Of a DNA stretch of 8,853 bases, positions 1 to 6,502 are shown piece by piece (within the stretch, counting starts at the first letter, position 1; every line of letters starts with the position of its first letter). The notes under the pieces are model-generated. The model did no database searches. It was not told the origin of the DNA and saw nothing but the letters and a program-made list of their open reading frames with translations. This DNA comes from Pseudomonadota bacterium (lineage in GTDB: Bacteria > Pseudomonadota > Gammaproteobacteria > Enterobacterales > Succinivibrionaceae). Made by a program: the position numbers and the translations under genes. The stretch lies in NCBI GenBank assembly GCA_023460615.1, contig JAEWPL010000179.1:1-8853 (forward strand), written 5' to 3'.

Positions 1-122
1 GTCTTATTACCAAGCTCTAAGATTAAGTTTGCATCCTCACGGGTCTTAACAGCGTGGTTTTTAATTTCATCAACAGTGCTTACTACAACATTCATGCCTT
101 CAACAGCTACTTTCTTAGCTTC
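1..122. repeat. 122-bp exact repeat, copy A (matches 1886-2007)
   Basis: Bases 1-122 are identical to 1886-2007 at every position, including third codon positions. The first mismatch is base 123 (c) against 2008 (t). The repeat lies inside the paired chemoreceptor genes and encodes about 40 residues of the cytoplasmic methylation-helix region. It starts at the window edge, so its true length to the left is unknown. Confidence 0.95.
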
Positions 123-1082
123 CTCAGATGAGGTAGCTGCAAGAGAGCAGTTTGAGGCGATCTCTAAAGAGGTTGCAACCATTTCTTCAGCTGCTGAGGA
201 GATAGTGATTACTTTATCTAGAACCTGATTACTCTTATCATTGATGGTATTAGTAATGGTGTTAACTTCACCTGTAGCAGTACTTAAGGTATCTGAATCT
301 GACTTCATGTCTGTTACGATAGAACTTAAGTTTGTTACAATGCTATTAACATCTTGACCTAATTTACCAATTTCATCAGTACCTAAGTGATCAACCTTTT
401 TAGTCAAAATACCACGGGAGATTAAATCTGCTTCTTTACCTAATTTTTCAACTCTTGTAGTAATGGAGTTAGCAAGTTTATAGAAGAAGCCTACAGATAG
501 AATGATCACTAATAGTAATACTACGTTTGTGGTAACAGGGCTGATATCTGCCTTTAGTTGCTGAGCATCCTCGTGAGATACTTTATCTAGATATGCAGTC
601 ATTTTTTCTGCATAGGCATCAAATTCAAGTCCAAGAGGAACTAGTTGTTCTTTGATAAGTAAGATTGCATTAGAAAATTTGCCTTGCTTTATTTCTGGTA
701 TTAAGACATCCAAAACTTGGTGACTATAAGCTTTTACGATTTTTTCAAAACCAGCAATTTGATCAGGGCTTAAAACCTTATTTAATTTTATAAGAAGCTC
801 TGACATTTTTTCGTGGTTCTTTTGGAATTGCTCTACTAAATCGTCAAAAGCTTTACCTTGAGCTGTAGGCATTTTAATTGCGGAAATACGATATTCTTTG
901 AATATAACCTGCACATCTCCAATATGATTAATACCAGGTAAAATCTCATCTACCACTCTATTGCAAGACGCTGACGCCTGCTGTGCATTAATTATAGAGG
1001 TTAGGCCGACACAAATAAGCAGAGCAAAAAGAATTGCTTGCACAACTACAAATTGCTTTCTTATTGAAAGAGAGTTTTTCAT
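1..1082 (-). CDS. Methyl-accepting chemotaxis protein (3' end cut by window edge)
   Basis: This is a transmembrane chemoreceptor that would control CheA/CheW kinase signalling in response to a periplasmic ligand. The start is ATG at 1082, with an AAGGA ribosome binding site six bases upstream. The 360 visible codons encode a short basic N-terminus, a first membrane helix (about 11-32), a periplasmic helical sensor of the 4HB_MCP type (about 35-180), a second membrane helix (about 181-203), a HAMP domain containing LGTDEIGKLG (about 205-258), and the start of the cytoplasmic methylation helix with SSAAEEMVATS. The frame is still open at base 1, so the hairpin tip that binds CheA/CheW lies outside the window. 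It is a close paralog of the complete receptor upstream: both sensors share a D-x-Q-x-x-FK-x-x-RI-x-AIKMPTA block. The ligand cannot be predicted. A terminator separates the two genes, so this one probably has its own promoter. Confidence 0.93.
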   Translation of the reverse strand, partial: MKNSLSIRKQFVVVQAILFALLICVGLTSIINAQQASASCNRVVDEILPGINHIGDVQVIFKEYRISAIKMPTAQGKAFDDLVEQFQKNHEKMSELLIKLNKVLSPDQIAGFEKIVKAYSHQVLDVLIPEIKQGKFSNAILLIKEQLVPLGLEFDAYAEKMTAYLDKVSHEDAQQLKADISPVTTNVVLLLVIILSVGFFYKLANSITTRVEKLGKEADLISRGILTKKVDHLGTDEIGKLGQDVNSIVTNLSSIVTDMKSDSDTLSTATGEVNTITNTINDKSNQVLDKVITISSAAEEMVATSLEIASNCSLAATSSEEAKKVAVEGMNVVVSTVDEIKNHAVKTREDANLILELGNK

Positions 1083-1088
1083 ATGTTT

Positions 1089-1093
1089 TCCTT
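1089..1093 (-). promoter_or_regulatory. Ribosome binding site of the truncated chemoreceptor
   Basis: AAGGA on the minus strand ends six bases before the ATG at 1082. The context TAAGG-N4-CATATG is the same as in the paralogous receptor, which helps fix the start codon of both. Confidence 0.8.
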
Positions 1094-1304
1094 ACCCGTT
1101 CGTTGTAAATTAATCAATCATTAAAAATGATCTATATTTTATCTACGACAAAGTTTAGTAAAGATTTAGCATAAATAATGTGTAACTACATGAATTTTAG
1201 GAATTTGTAGGTATAAATATTTATTTTTGTGAAATAAGGATCATTTTTGATAAGACCTAACTATAAGGTTTATTAAGATTTTCCATCTATATGCTTAGAA
1301 TTCA

Positions 1305-1334
1305 TATAAAAAAGGCTCAACCTTAAGTTGAGCC
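1305..1334 (-). terminator. Rho-independent terminator after the complete chemoreceptor gene
   Basis: An 8-bp perfect stem (GGCTCAAC paired with GTTGAGCC) with a 5-base loop is followed on the minus strand by six T residues and then an AT-rich tail. It begins about 29 bases after the stop codon of the complete receptor. It should end that transcript before the second receptor gene, so the two are probably transcribed separately. Confidence 0.88.
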
Positions 1335-1362
1335 CTGTCTTATTTATTAAACAAAATTTGGT

Positions 1363-2973
1363 TTAAACAGTAAACTTGTTTACTGTCTCATTCATATCAC
1401 GAGAAATTTGAATGAATTTATCCATGATTTGACGTGCGCTAGTTGCGCTGTCAGTAGCTTCTTGAGTACGTCCCTTGATCTCTTGTAAGTGAGTAGACAT
1501 CTCTTTAGAAGTACCTGTTTGTTGCTCAGTTGCAGCTGCAATCTGAGTAATTTGGGTATTTACATCGCCAACCTTCTGGGTAATTACATCTAAGGTATTT
1601 TGTAATTGACCAGCGTTTTGAGCGATAGCATCCATCTTATTTACAGTATCAATGATAGAGTCATTAGACTTTTGAACATCCTCAATTACAGAGGTTATCA
1701 TAGTGTTAATCTCTTTAGTTGCATCAGCTGAGCGAACTGCTAGAGCACGAACCTCATCTGCTACCACAGCGAAGCCTTTACCATATTCACCAGCACGAGC
1801 AGCTTCAATAGCAGCGTTTAGAGCAAGTAAGTTAGTTTGAGATGCAATATCCTGAATGGTAGAAATAATTGAGTTAATCTGCTGGGTCTTATTACCAAGC
1901 TCTAAGATTAAGTTTGCATCCTCACGGGTCTTAACAGCGTGGTTTTTAATTTCATCAACAGTGCTTACTACAACATTCATGCCTTCAACAGCTACTTTCT
2001 TAGCTTCTTCAGATGAGCCTGCAGCTAGAGAGCAGTTTGAAGCTACTTCAAGGGAGGTTGCAACCATTTCTTCAGCAGCTGAGGAGATAGTAATCACTCT
2101 GTCTAAAACATTGTTGCTCTTATCGTTAATTACATTAGTAATTTCATTAACATCATCGGTAGCATTGTTTAAGGTCTTAGAATCTTCCTTCATATCTTTT
2201 ACGATAGAGTTTAAGTTTTCAATAACCATATTGATATCACGACCTAATTGACCAATCTCATCACCACCTAAGTGAGGGATCTTTTGAGTTAAGTTACCTT
2301 GGGCTAATGCTTCAGCGTACTTAGAAACTTGGTTAATTCTGCGAACAATAGACTGTGATAAACCACGTAAACTTACTAAAGCTAAGATGATTACGATTAC
2401 TAATAAAATATTATTGATAGTAGGATCTACATCAGCTGTTAATTCATCAGATGCATCTTTAGTCTCTTGAGCTAGCTCCTCGTTGATTTTTATGGAAACT
2501 TCATCAAATCTTTTTCCAAGTGGTACTAATTGAACTTTAATAACATCATTAGCACGTTTTAGGTCACCAGCTTCAATTGCTTTTTCAAGATCATTTACGG
2601 TGATATCGTTATAAGCTACAACTACGGTCTTCATTTCATTGACATAGTTATCTTTAATCATGCCTCTAAAGCCTTCTACGTGCTTAAGAATATGACTAAT
2701 GGTTTCTTTATAGTCTTTTAAAAGTTGCTCTCTTGCCTCGTCAGTAGCAGTTGGCATTTTAATAGCGAAGATACGAGTATCTTTAAAGTCGGCTTGCACA
2801 TCACAGATAGACTGAATGGCAGGAATTACCTCGTGCACAACACGCTCTGAGGAGTTAACAGCAAAACTTGATCTTACGGTTAAAGTAATAGTTACTATCA
2901 ATAGTAGGGATAGAATTCCCACAAAGATAGAGAAAAACTTTTTTGTAAGCTTGATATTATCAAAATTGATCAT
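1363..2973 (-). CDS. Methyl-accepting chemotaxis protein, complete (536 aa)
   Basis: This is an inner-membrane chemoreceptor that modulates CheA through CheW. From the N-terminus it has a membrane helix (about 13-33), a periplasmic four-helix-bundle-like sensor (about 35-185), a second membrane helix (about 186-206), a HAMP domain with GGDEIGQLGRD (about 208-262), and a long coiled-coil MCP signalling domain. The signalling domain carries the canonical hairpin tip, including NAAIEAARAGEYGKGFAVVA (about 380-415). SSAAEEMVATS resembles a methylation segment. The C-terminus (VNKFTV) lacks an NWETF-type CheR/CheB tether. The open frame could begin at an ATG at 2979, but its AAGG would then sit only one base away. 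The ATG at 2973 has seven-base spacing and matches the start of the neighbouring paralog, so it is preferred. A terminator follows the gene. The ligand is unknown. Confidence 0.95.
   Translation of the reverse strand: MINFDNIKLTKKFFSIFVGILSLLLIVTITLTVRSSFAVNSSERVVHEVIPAIQSICDVQADFKDTRIFAIKMPTATDEAREQLLKDYKETISHILKHVEGFRGMIKDNYVNEMKTVVVAYNDITVNDLEKAIEAGDLKRANDVIKVQLVPLGKRFDEVSIKINEELAQETKDASDELTADVDPTINNILLVIVIILALVSLRGLSQSIVRRINQVSKYAEALAQGNLTQKIPHLGGDEIGQLGRDINMVIENLNSIVKDMKEDSKTLNNATDDVNEITNVINDKSNNVLDRVITISSAAEEMVATSLEVASNCSLAAGSSEEAKKVAVEGMNVVVSTVDEIKNHAVKTREDANLILELGNKTQQINSIISTIQDIASQTNLLALNAAIEAARAGEYGKGFAVVADEVRALAVRSADATKEINTMITSVIEDVQKSNDSIIDTVNKMDAIAQNAGQLQNTLDVITQKVGDVNTQITQIAAATEQQTGTSKEMSTHLQEIKGRTQEATDSATSARQIMDKFIQISRDMNETVNKFTV
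1886..2007. repeat. 122-bp exact repeat, copy B (matches 1-122)
   Basis: This is the second copy of the perfect repeat, within the signalling domain of the complete receptor (about residues 323-362). Beyond its right end the two genes drift to visibly lower identity, with many silent and some coding changes. Similarity falls further through the HAMP and sensor regions. Confidence 0.95.
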
Positions 2974-3012
2974 ATGCATACCTTATCAACTATTTGTTTT
3001 AATTGAATTTAC

Positions 3013-3035
3013 ACTAAAACTCGTACGATTTTAGT
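3013..3035. repeat. 23-bp inverted repeat upstream of the complete chemoreceptor
   Basis: The arms ACTAAAA (3013-3019) and TTTTAGT (3029-3035) form a perfect 7-bp inverted repeat around a 9-base core that itself contains the palindrome TCGTACGA. A further TTTTAGT lies at 3047-3053. The position, 40 bases upstream of the ATG at 2973, suits a regulator site or a leader hairpin. There is no T tract, so it is not a terminator. No clear -35/-10 pair was found nearby, and the function is inferred from position only. Confidence 0.4.
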
Positions 3036-3184
3036 TGAAAATAGCCTTTTAGTATGTGAGTAATCCTAAGAAATCGAGAATATAACTGGTTAAAAAAATT
3101 AAATTGTGACCTAGTTAAAAGTCTAATGCTTTAAAAATAAAGCTAAATGGAGGACTTTGAATAAATCTTATAGAAGATCTTTTG

Positions 3185-3217
3185 TGAAAATAACAAAGCC
3201 TCCTATGAGGCTTTGTT
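3185..3217 (-). terminator. Rho-independent terminator after rbr
   Basis: A perfect 11-bp stem (AACAAAGCCTC paired with GAGGCTTTGTT) with a 4-base loop is followed on the minus strand by ATTTTC. It starts about 27 bases after the rubrerythrin stop and should end the perR-rbr transcript. Confidence 0.88.
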
Positions 3218-3244
3218 GAGAGTTAAAGAGAAACTTAAAGTCGA

Positions 3245-3898
3245 TTAGTAGTTTTCTTTGTGTACTTCAAAGTAGCTTTGTGGGTGATTGCAGATAGGGC
3301 AGATTTCAGGTGCTTTAGTACCAACTACAATGTGACCACAGTTGCGGCATTCCCATACAGTAACGCCTGACTTTTCAAATACTTTCTTTTCTTCAACGTT
3401 AGCTAATAGTTTTCTGTAGCGCTCCTCGTGCATCTTTTCAATTGCAGCAACGCCTCTAAATTTAGCAGCAAGCTCAGGGAAACCTTCTTCATCAGCAACT
3501 TTTGCCATGTTGTCATACATGTCGGTCCACTCGAAGTTTTCACCTTCAGCAGCAGCCTTTAAGTTAGCAGCGGTATCACCAAGCTCACCTAACTCCTTAA
3601 ACCACATCTTAGCGTGTTCTTTCTCGTTTTCAGCGGTCTTTAAGAACAAAGCAGCAATTTGCTCATAACCTGCTTTCTTAGCCACTGATGCAAAGTAGGT
3701 GTACTTATTGCGAGCTTGAGATTCACCTGCAAAAGCATCTTTTAAGTTCTGCTCAGTGCGGGTGCCTGCGTATTTATTCTTTTTGCTTGCTTGTGCATTA
3801 GTATCCATAAAAACTCCTTTCTTGTGACATAGTGGGCACTCTTCAGGTGCTTCAGGACCTTCGTAAACATACCCACAAACTTTACATACAAATGACAT
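3245..3898 (-). CDS. rbr: Rubrerythrin with rubredoxin-like modules at both ends
   Basis: This is a cytoplasmic non-haem diiron peroxidase that reduces hydrogen peroxide with electrons passed through rubredoxin-type Fe(Cys)4 sites. Three modules are visible. The N-terminal short rubredoxin-like knuckle has Cys5, Cys8, Cys21 and Cys24. The central four-helix diiron domain (about 46-165) retains every ligand expected from the Desulfovibrio enzyme: Glu59, Glu92, His95, Glu120, Glu123, Glu154 and His157. The C-terminal rubredoxin has Cys184, Cys187, Cys200 and Cys203. At 217 aa it is longer than the classical enzyme of about 191 aa, and the extra length is the N-terminal module. The two Cys4 modules resemble each other (CxxCG, then APE-x-CP-x-C). 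Three-module rubrerythrins are known, for example Campylobacter desulforubrerythrin, so this is uncommon rather than new. The ATG at 3898 has an AAGGAG site six bases upstream. perR lies 19 bases upstream, indicating co-transcription and peroxide-responsive control. Confidence 0.96.
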   Translation of the reverse strand: MSFVCKVCGYVYEGPEAPEECPLCHKKGVFMDTNAQASKKNKYAGTRTEQNLKDAFAGESQARNKYTYFASVAKKAGYEQIAALFLKTAENEKEHAKMWFKELGELGDTAANLKAAAEGENFEWTDMYDNMAKVADEEGFPELAAKFRGVAAIEKMHEERYRKLLANVEEKKVFEKSGVTVWECRNCGHIVVGTKAPEICPICNHPQSYFEVHKENY

Positions 3899-3917
3899 AA
3901 TAGTCTCCTTAATTTAT

Positions 3918-4331
3918 TTATTCTTTTTTGTTTGAGGAATTTTTGTTAATTTTTAAACAGTGTTGGCAAATTCCTTCTAAATAAACACTGCATCTTTGAA
4001 TCTGACCTTTGATGTTTGAGGATGCTAACTTACAAATTTCGTCATAGTTATCCACTTTAACATCTGTTACACACTTACATTCTTTGCAAAAGAAGTGTGC
4101 ATGAGGCAATGGGTTAGGATCAAAATGGGTTGAACCATCACCAACATCTAGGGCTTGGATCTCACCTATTTGAGTTAAAAACAATAAGTTTCGATACACA
4201 GTGCCTAACGAGAAATTAGGATGCTCATCTTTAATTTCGTTAAACAACTTATCTGTAGTTGGATGATCATAACGATCTTTTAAGAACTCTCGTATGATCA
4301 TGCGCTGTTTACTGTTTCTTCTTTGTAACAT
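3918..4331 (-). CDS. perR: PerR-type peroxide-sensing Fur-family repressor
   Basis: This is a 137-aa cytoplasmic DNA-binding metalloregulator. The N-terminal winged helix (about 5-70) contains the SLGTVYRNL recognition region. The metal ligands align with Bacillus subtilis PerR at a constant offset of 14 residues. His23, Asp71, His77, His79 and Asp90 match the regulatory Fe/Mn site. Cys82, Cys85, Cys122 and Cys125 match the structural zinc site. An Asp at position 90, where Fur has Glu, is the known marker of PerR-like peroxide sensing by histidine oxidation. Its position directly upstream of rbr, with a 19-base gap, supports that role. The ATG at 4331 is preceded by AAGG four bases away, a slightly short spacing. 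A palindrome at 4397-4419 suggests autoregulation. Plain Fur function is less likely given Asp90 and the rbr partner. Confidence 0.9.
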   Translation of the reverse strand: MLQRRNSKQRMIIREFLKDRYDHPTTDKLFNEIKDEHPNFSLGTVYRNLLFLTQIGEIQALDVGDGSTHFDPNPLPHAHFFCKECKCVTDVKVDNYDEICKLASSNIKGQIQRCSVYLEGICQHCLKINKNSSNKKE

Positions 4332-4396
4332 ATTGCCTTATTCGTCTGTCTTTATGTGTTTATCTTAGAATAAAAAAATTAACTTTTAAAGAGAAA

Positions 4397-4419
4397 TTAT
4401 TAAGAATAATTCTCAATAA
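4397..4419. promoter_or_regulatory. Candidate PerR/Fur operator upstream of perR-rbr
   Basis: This 23-bp palindrome is centred on base 4408 and has ten of eleven arm positions paired; only 4402/4414 mismatches. Its core is AGAAT-A-ATTCT. The central 15 bp fit the 7-1-7 PerR-box layout of Bacillus (TTATAATNATTATAA) at 10 of 14 fixed positions. It lies 66-88 bases upstream of the perR ATG, in the only gap before the perR-rbr unit. Binding by PerR is inferred from symmetry, sequence type and position. Confidence 0.62.
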
Positions 4420-4454
4420 GAAAAGTTATGATTTTATAGTTTACTGGTCATTGT

Positions 4455-4460
4455 ATTATA
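4455..4460 (-). promoter_or_regulatory. Possible -10 box for perR-rbr
   Basis: A perfect TATAAT lies on the minus strand upstream of perR and of the palindrome. No good -35 hexamer sits 16-19 bases upstream (AACAGT or ACAGTT at best). Another AT-rich candidate, TATAAA, lies near 4434-4439. If 4455-4460 is used, the palindrome would be downstream of the start site and repression would act as a roadblock. Confidence 0.3.
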
Positions 4461-4484
4461 CAAACACTTGAGCTATAACTGTTT

Positions 4485-5681
4485 TTAAACGGATTTTTTG
4501 CTATTTATCACAATAATCGTAAGTAGATAGATACTCAAAATCAGCAAGATACTGCTAATAGTTAAAAATACATATTGACTATCTAAAAAGCTAATTACCA
4601 AAGTTCCAAGTATAGGACCTGATAGATTACCAAGTTGTGAGAAACTATAGAGAATAGCAAAAACTTTTGTGTGCTCGTCTTTACTAAAACGTTTTGCACC
4701 AATGCTATGACAGCATGGGGCGATAGCACATATGCAGGTGCCAAATAAAAATTGCACCAGGGCAAATACATAAATATTAGTGATATTAAAGATCACAAGG
4801 TAGCTAATACTTGCACCAAGTACCGCAATGTGCAAAATTCTAAGGTAACCTTTTTGAGAACCACGACTTCCCCAAAAAGGCGAGCAAATAGCACCTGAAA
4901 TACCACTTAAGGAAAAAATAATTCCTGATAGGGCAATCGGCAAATCATTTTGATTTGCGTTAAGTCTTATCACGTAGTCTGAAAGCATTGGAACTATCAT
5001 CATAATGACCAGTGCATGTACGAACATGCAACTTGATAAGGATTGCAAAATCGGATCTTGCAAGAGTTTTGCTAAAGGAGTGTGGGGGATGGTATCTTTC
5101 TTTGAAGTTGTATTGAGAGGCTCTTTTAAGAAAGCTACATCTAATAAAAGTAGTGCTAACACTAGAACTTGCATTAGATAAAAACAAGCTCTGACACCAA
5201 AGAATTGCGCAATTAAACCACCTAGACAAGGTCCAATGATAGCACCTATGAGATTTGAACTTTGAACAAGCCCCATGTGTTTACCTGTGTCTTGTTTTTC
5301 TGAGTGTGAAGTTACAAAGGCTAGTAAAGCAGGAGTCATACCACAGGCAAGACCTTGGAAAGCTCTTACAAGTAAAAATTGCAGGGCACTAGTGCAGATA
5401 CTAGCTAGATAATAAGAGATAACCAAGAGTATCAAAACTCTTAACAGCATGCTTTTTTTACCGATTTTATCGGTTAATTTGCCCCACAAGGGAGCTGCTA
5501 TCATGCTTACAATAAAGGTTATAGAGTAACAAGAGGCAGTATAGATACTTAAGGCATCATCTGTACAGAAAAGATCTTCTTTTAAGTACATCTGTAAGAA
5601 TGGCATTACTAATGTATTAGTACTGCTTAAAAGTAAGATATTAAAAATAATTAGCCAAATTATATAGTTAGTGCGTCTCAT
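4485..5681 (-). CDS. MFS transporter, MdtG-like (DHA1 family), cysteine-rich
   Basis: This 398-aa inner-membrane protein has about 12 hydrophobic helices and is probably a proton-coupled drug or metabolite exporter. Family signatures are motif A between helices 2 and 3 (GKLTDKIGKK, 67-76) and an antiporter-type motif C in helix 5 (GAIIGPCLGG). Length and motifs match E. coli MdtG (408 aa) and the second transporter in this window. It has 12 cysteines where that paralog has two, including Cys316, Cys318, Cys323, Cys324 and His325 at a conserved helix-10 turn. The ATG at 5681 aligns with the paralog start but has no usable ribosome binding site. A TATAAT box ends seven bases before the ATG, suggesting a leaderless message. 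The orphan repressor is 74 bases upstream and may regulate it. Substrate unknown; a sugar or siderophore exporter is also possible. Confidence 0.88.
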   Translation of the reverse strand: MRRTNYIIWLIIFNILLLSSTNTLVMPFLQMYLKEDLFCTDDALSIYTASCYSITFIVSMIAAPLWGKLTDKIGKKSMLLRVLILLVISYYLASICTSALQFLLVRAFQGLACGMTPALLAFVTSHSEKQDTGKHMGLVQSSNLIGAIIGPCLGGLIAQFFGVRACFYLMQVLVLALLLLDVAFLKEPLNTTSKKDTIPHTPLAKLLQDPILQSLSSCMFVHALVIMMIVPMLSDYVIRLNANQNDLPIALSGIIFSLSGISGAICSPFWGSRGSQKGYLRILHIAVLGASISYLVIFNITNIYVFALVQFLFGTCICAIAPCCHSIGAKRFSKDEHTKVFAILYSFSQLGNLSGPILGTLVISFLDSQYVFLTISSILLILSIYLLTIIVINSKKSV

Positions 5682-5688
5682 ACTTTCA

Positions 5689-5694
5689 ATTATA
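5689..5694 (-). promoter_or_regulatory. -10 box abutting the start codon of the cysteine-rich transporter
   Basis: A perfect TATAAT on the minus strand is followed by seven bases and then the ATG at 5681. Transcription would therefore start at or next to the A of the start codon. A matching -35 is weak (TTTTAA at 17 bases). The box sits in the loop of a small inverted repeat, CTTTC (minus strand 5699-5695) and GAAAG (5687-5683). Confidence 0.42.
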
Positions 5695-5755
5695 GAAAGC
5701 TTTGATTTATTTTAAAAACACCAAACTATAAAAGTATGTCACACTTCAAAAAAGG

Positions 5756-6445
5756 CTATGCTCCCATCAAAGATCCCGCTCTATCAATAACATGGCCTAT
5801 GATAGTTAAATTACAAACCTCATCTTTTGATAAGAACTCATCTTGATAGCCATTATTGTCAGAGCGAATAATTAACCCACCACGTAGTGGCACAATAAGC
5901 CTTTTTACGTGTAAGCCTTTAGTATCACAAAAAGCGTAGATATCACCATCAATTACATTTTTAGAAGAGCAATCTACCACTACATAATCGCCATTCCTAA
6001 TTAAAGGCTCCATGCTATCGCCTTGAACTTTAAAGCTTTTGCACAAAGATGCATCACTCACACCATACTTATCAAAGTAAGATTTGTGGAAGGAGGTGAG
6101 TCTATCGTACTTATACTCGATGAATTTAACTTTACTTTCTAAACTAGGATCAAACTGCACTTCATATCTTGGAATTTGATAGTAGTCTGACAAATTAGGA
6201 CTGTTAAGACTTATATTTTCTTTTTGATCAGGAGTTCCGACACCTGAGATTAACCACATTAAAGAAACTTCTAAAGCATTAGCAATTCTCAAAGCAGTAT
6301 CAACTTTTAAGTTTTTAATCTTACCGTTGATGATTTGCGACAAGCCTCCTTCTGAGATCATTGCTTTAGAGGCAAGCTCAAAACCGGTCATGCGTTTATC
6401 AAAAAGTACTTGTTTGATCCTTTGTCCAATGTATTCTTCTTGCAT
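5756..6445 (-). CDS. XRE-family repressor with S24 (LexA/CI-fold) C-terminal domain
   Basis: This is a 229-aa transcriptional repressor. An XRE-type helix-turn-helix occupies about residues 7-61 (ELASKAMISEGGLSQIINGK), and a linker runs to about 110. The S24 fold contains GDSMEP with candidate nucleophile Ser144 and the general-base Lys181 in HVKRL, 37 residues apart as in LexA (119/156). No Ala-Gly or Cys-Gly dipeptide occurs in the linker where self-cleavage would be expected; the equivalent stretch reads IPRYEVQFDPS. It may therefore be a dimerising repressor that does not cleave itself. The frame can be extended to a TTG at 6460, but that codon has no ribosome binding site. The ATG at 6445 has GAGAG eight bases upstream and is preferred. 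No phage genes adjoin it, and it lies between two MdtG-like transporter genes. An inverted repeat in its own promoter suggests autoregulation. Targets are inferred. Confidence 0.86.
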   Translation of the reverse strand: MQEEYIGQRIKQVLFDKRMTGFELASKAMISEGGLSQIINGKIKNLKVDTALRIANALEVSLMWLISGVGTPDQKENISLNSPNLSDYYQIPRYEVQFDPSLESKVKFIEYKYDRLTSFHKSYFDKYGVSDASLCKSFKVQGDSMEPLIRNGDYVVVDCSSKNVIDGDIYAFCDTKGLHVKRLIVPLRGGLIIRSDNNGYQDEFLSKDEVCNLTIIGHVIDRAGSLMGA

Positions 6446-6502
6446 AATGTTTACTCTCAAGTAAGGAACTTAAGTGTAGTATAGATAAGTTAAGAACACG
6501 AA

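Noticed and set aside
1093..1182. Flagellar sigma-28 promoter for the truncated chemoreceptor
   Set aside because: A TAAACTTT and a nearby GTAGATAA resemble the two halves, but they are three bases apart instead of about eleven.
1856..2251. Open frame on the plus strand opposite the complete chemoreceptor
   Set aside because: It lies wholly antisense to the well-supported MCP signalling domain, has no ribosome binding site or recognisable protein features, and reflects the codon pattern of the real gene.
2816..3034. Plus-strand open frame over the chemoreceptor start and its upstream gap
   Set aside because: Most of it is antisense to the MCP N-terminus, with low-complexity composition and no start signal. 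It is treated as a chance frame.
4461..4487. Imperfect hairpin just after the cysteine-rich transporter as a terminator
   Set aside because: The arms AAACA and TGTTT pair, but the rest of the stem has mismatches and there is no T tract. It may instead be part of the perR promoter region.
4960..5229. Second minus-strand frame inside the cysteine-rich transporter, and a plus-strand frame at 7224-7430 in the other transporter
   Set aside because: Both are embedded in genes with clear MFS motifs and have no independent translation signals or domain features.
5756..6460. Prophage or integrated element marked by the S24 repressor
   Set aside because: No integrase, excisionase, Cro, structural gene, direct-repeat attachment site or tRNA was found in the window. 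The neighbours are transporter genes, so only a repressor is reported.
6445..6460. TTG start for the repressor at 6460
   Set aside because: No ribosome binding site precedes it, whereas GAGAG lies eight bases before the in-frame ATG at 6445.
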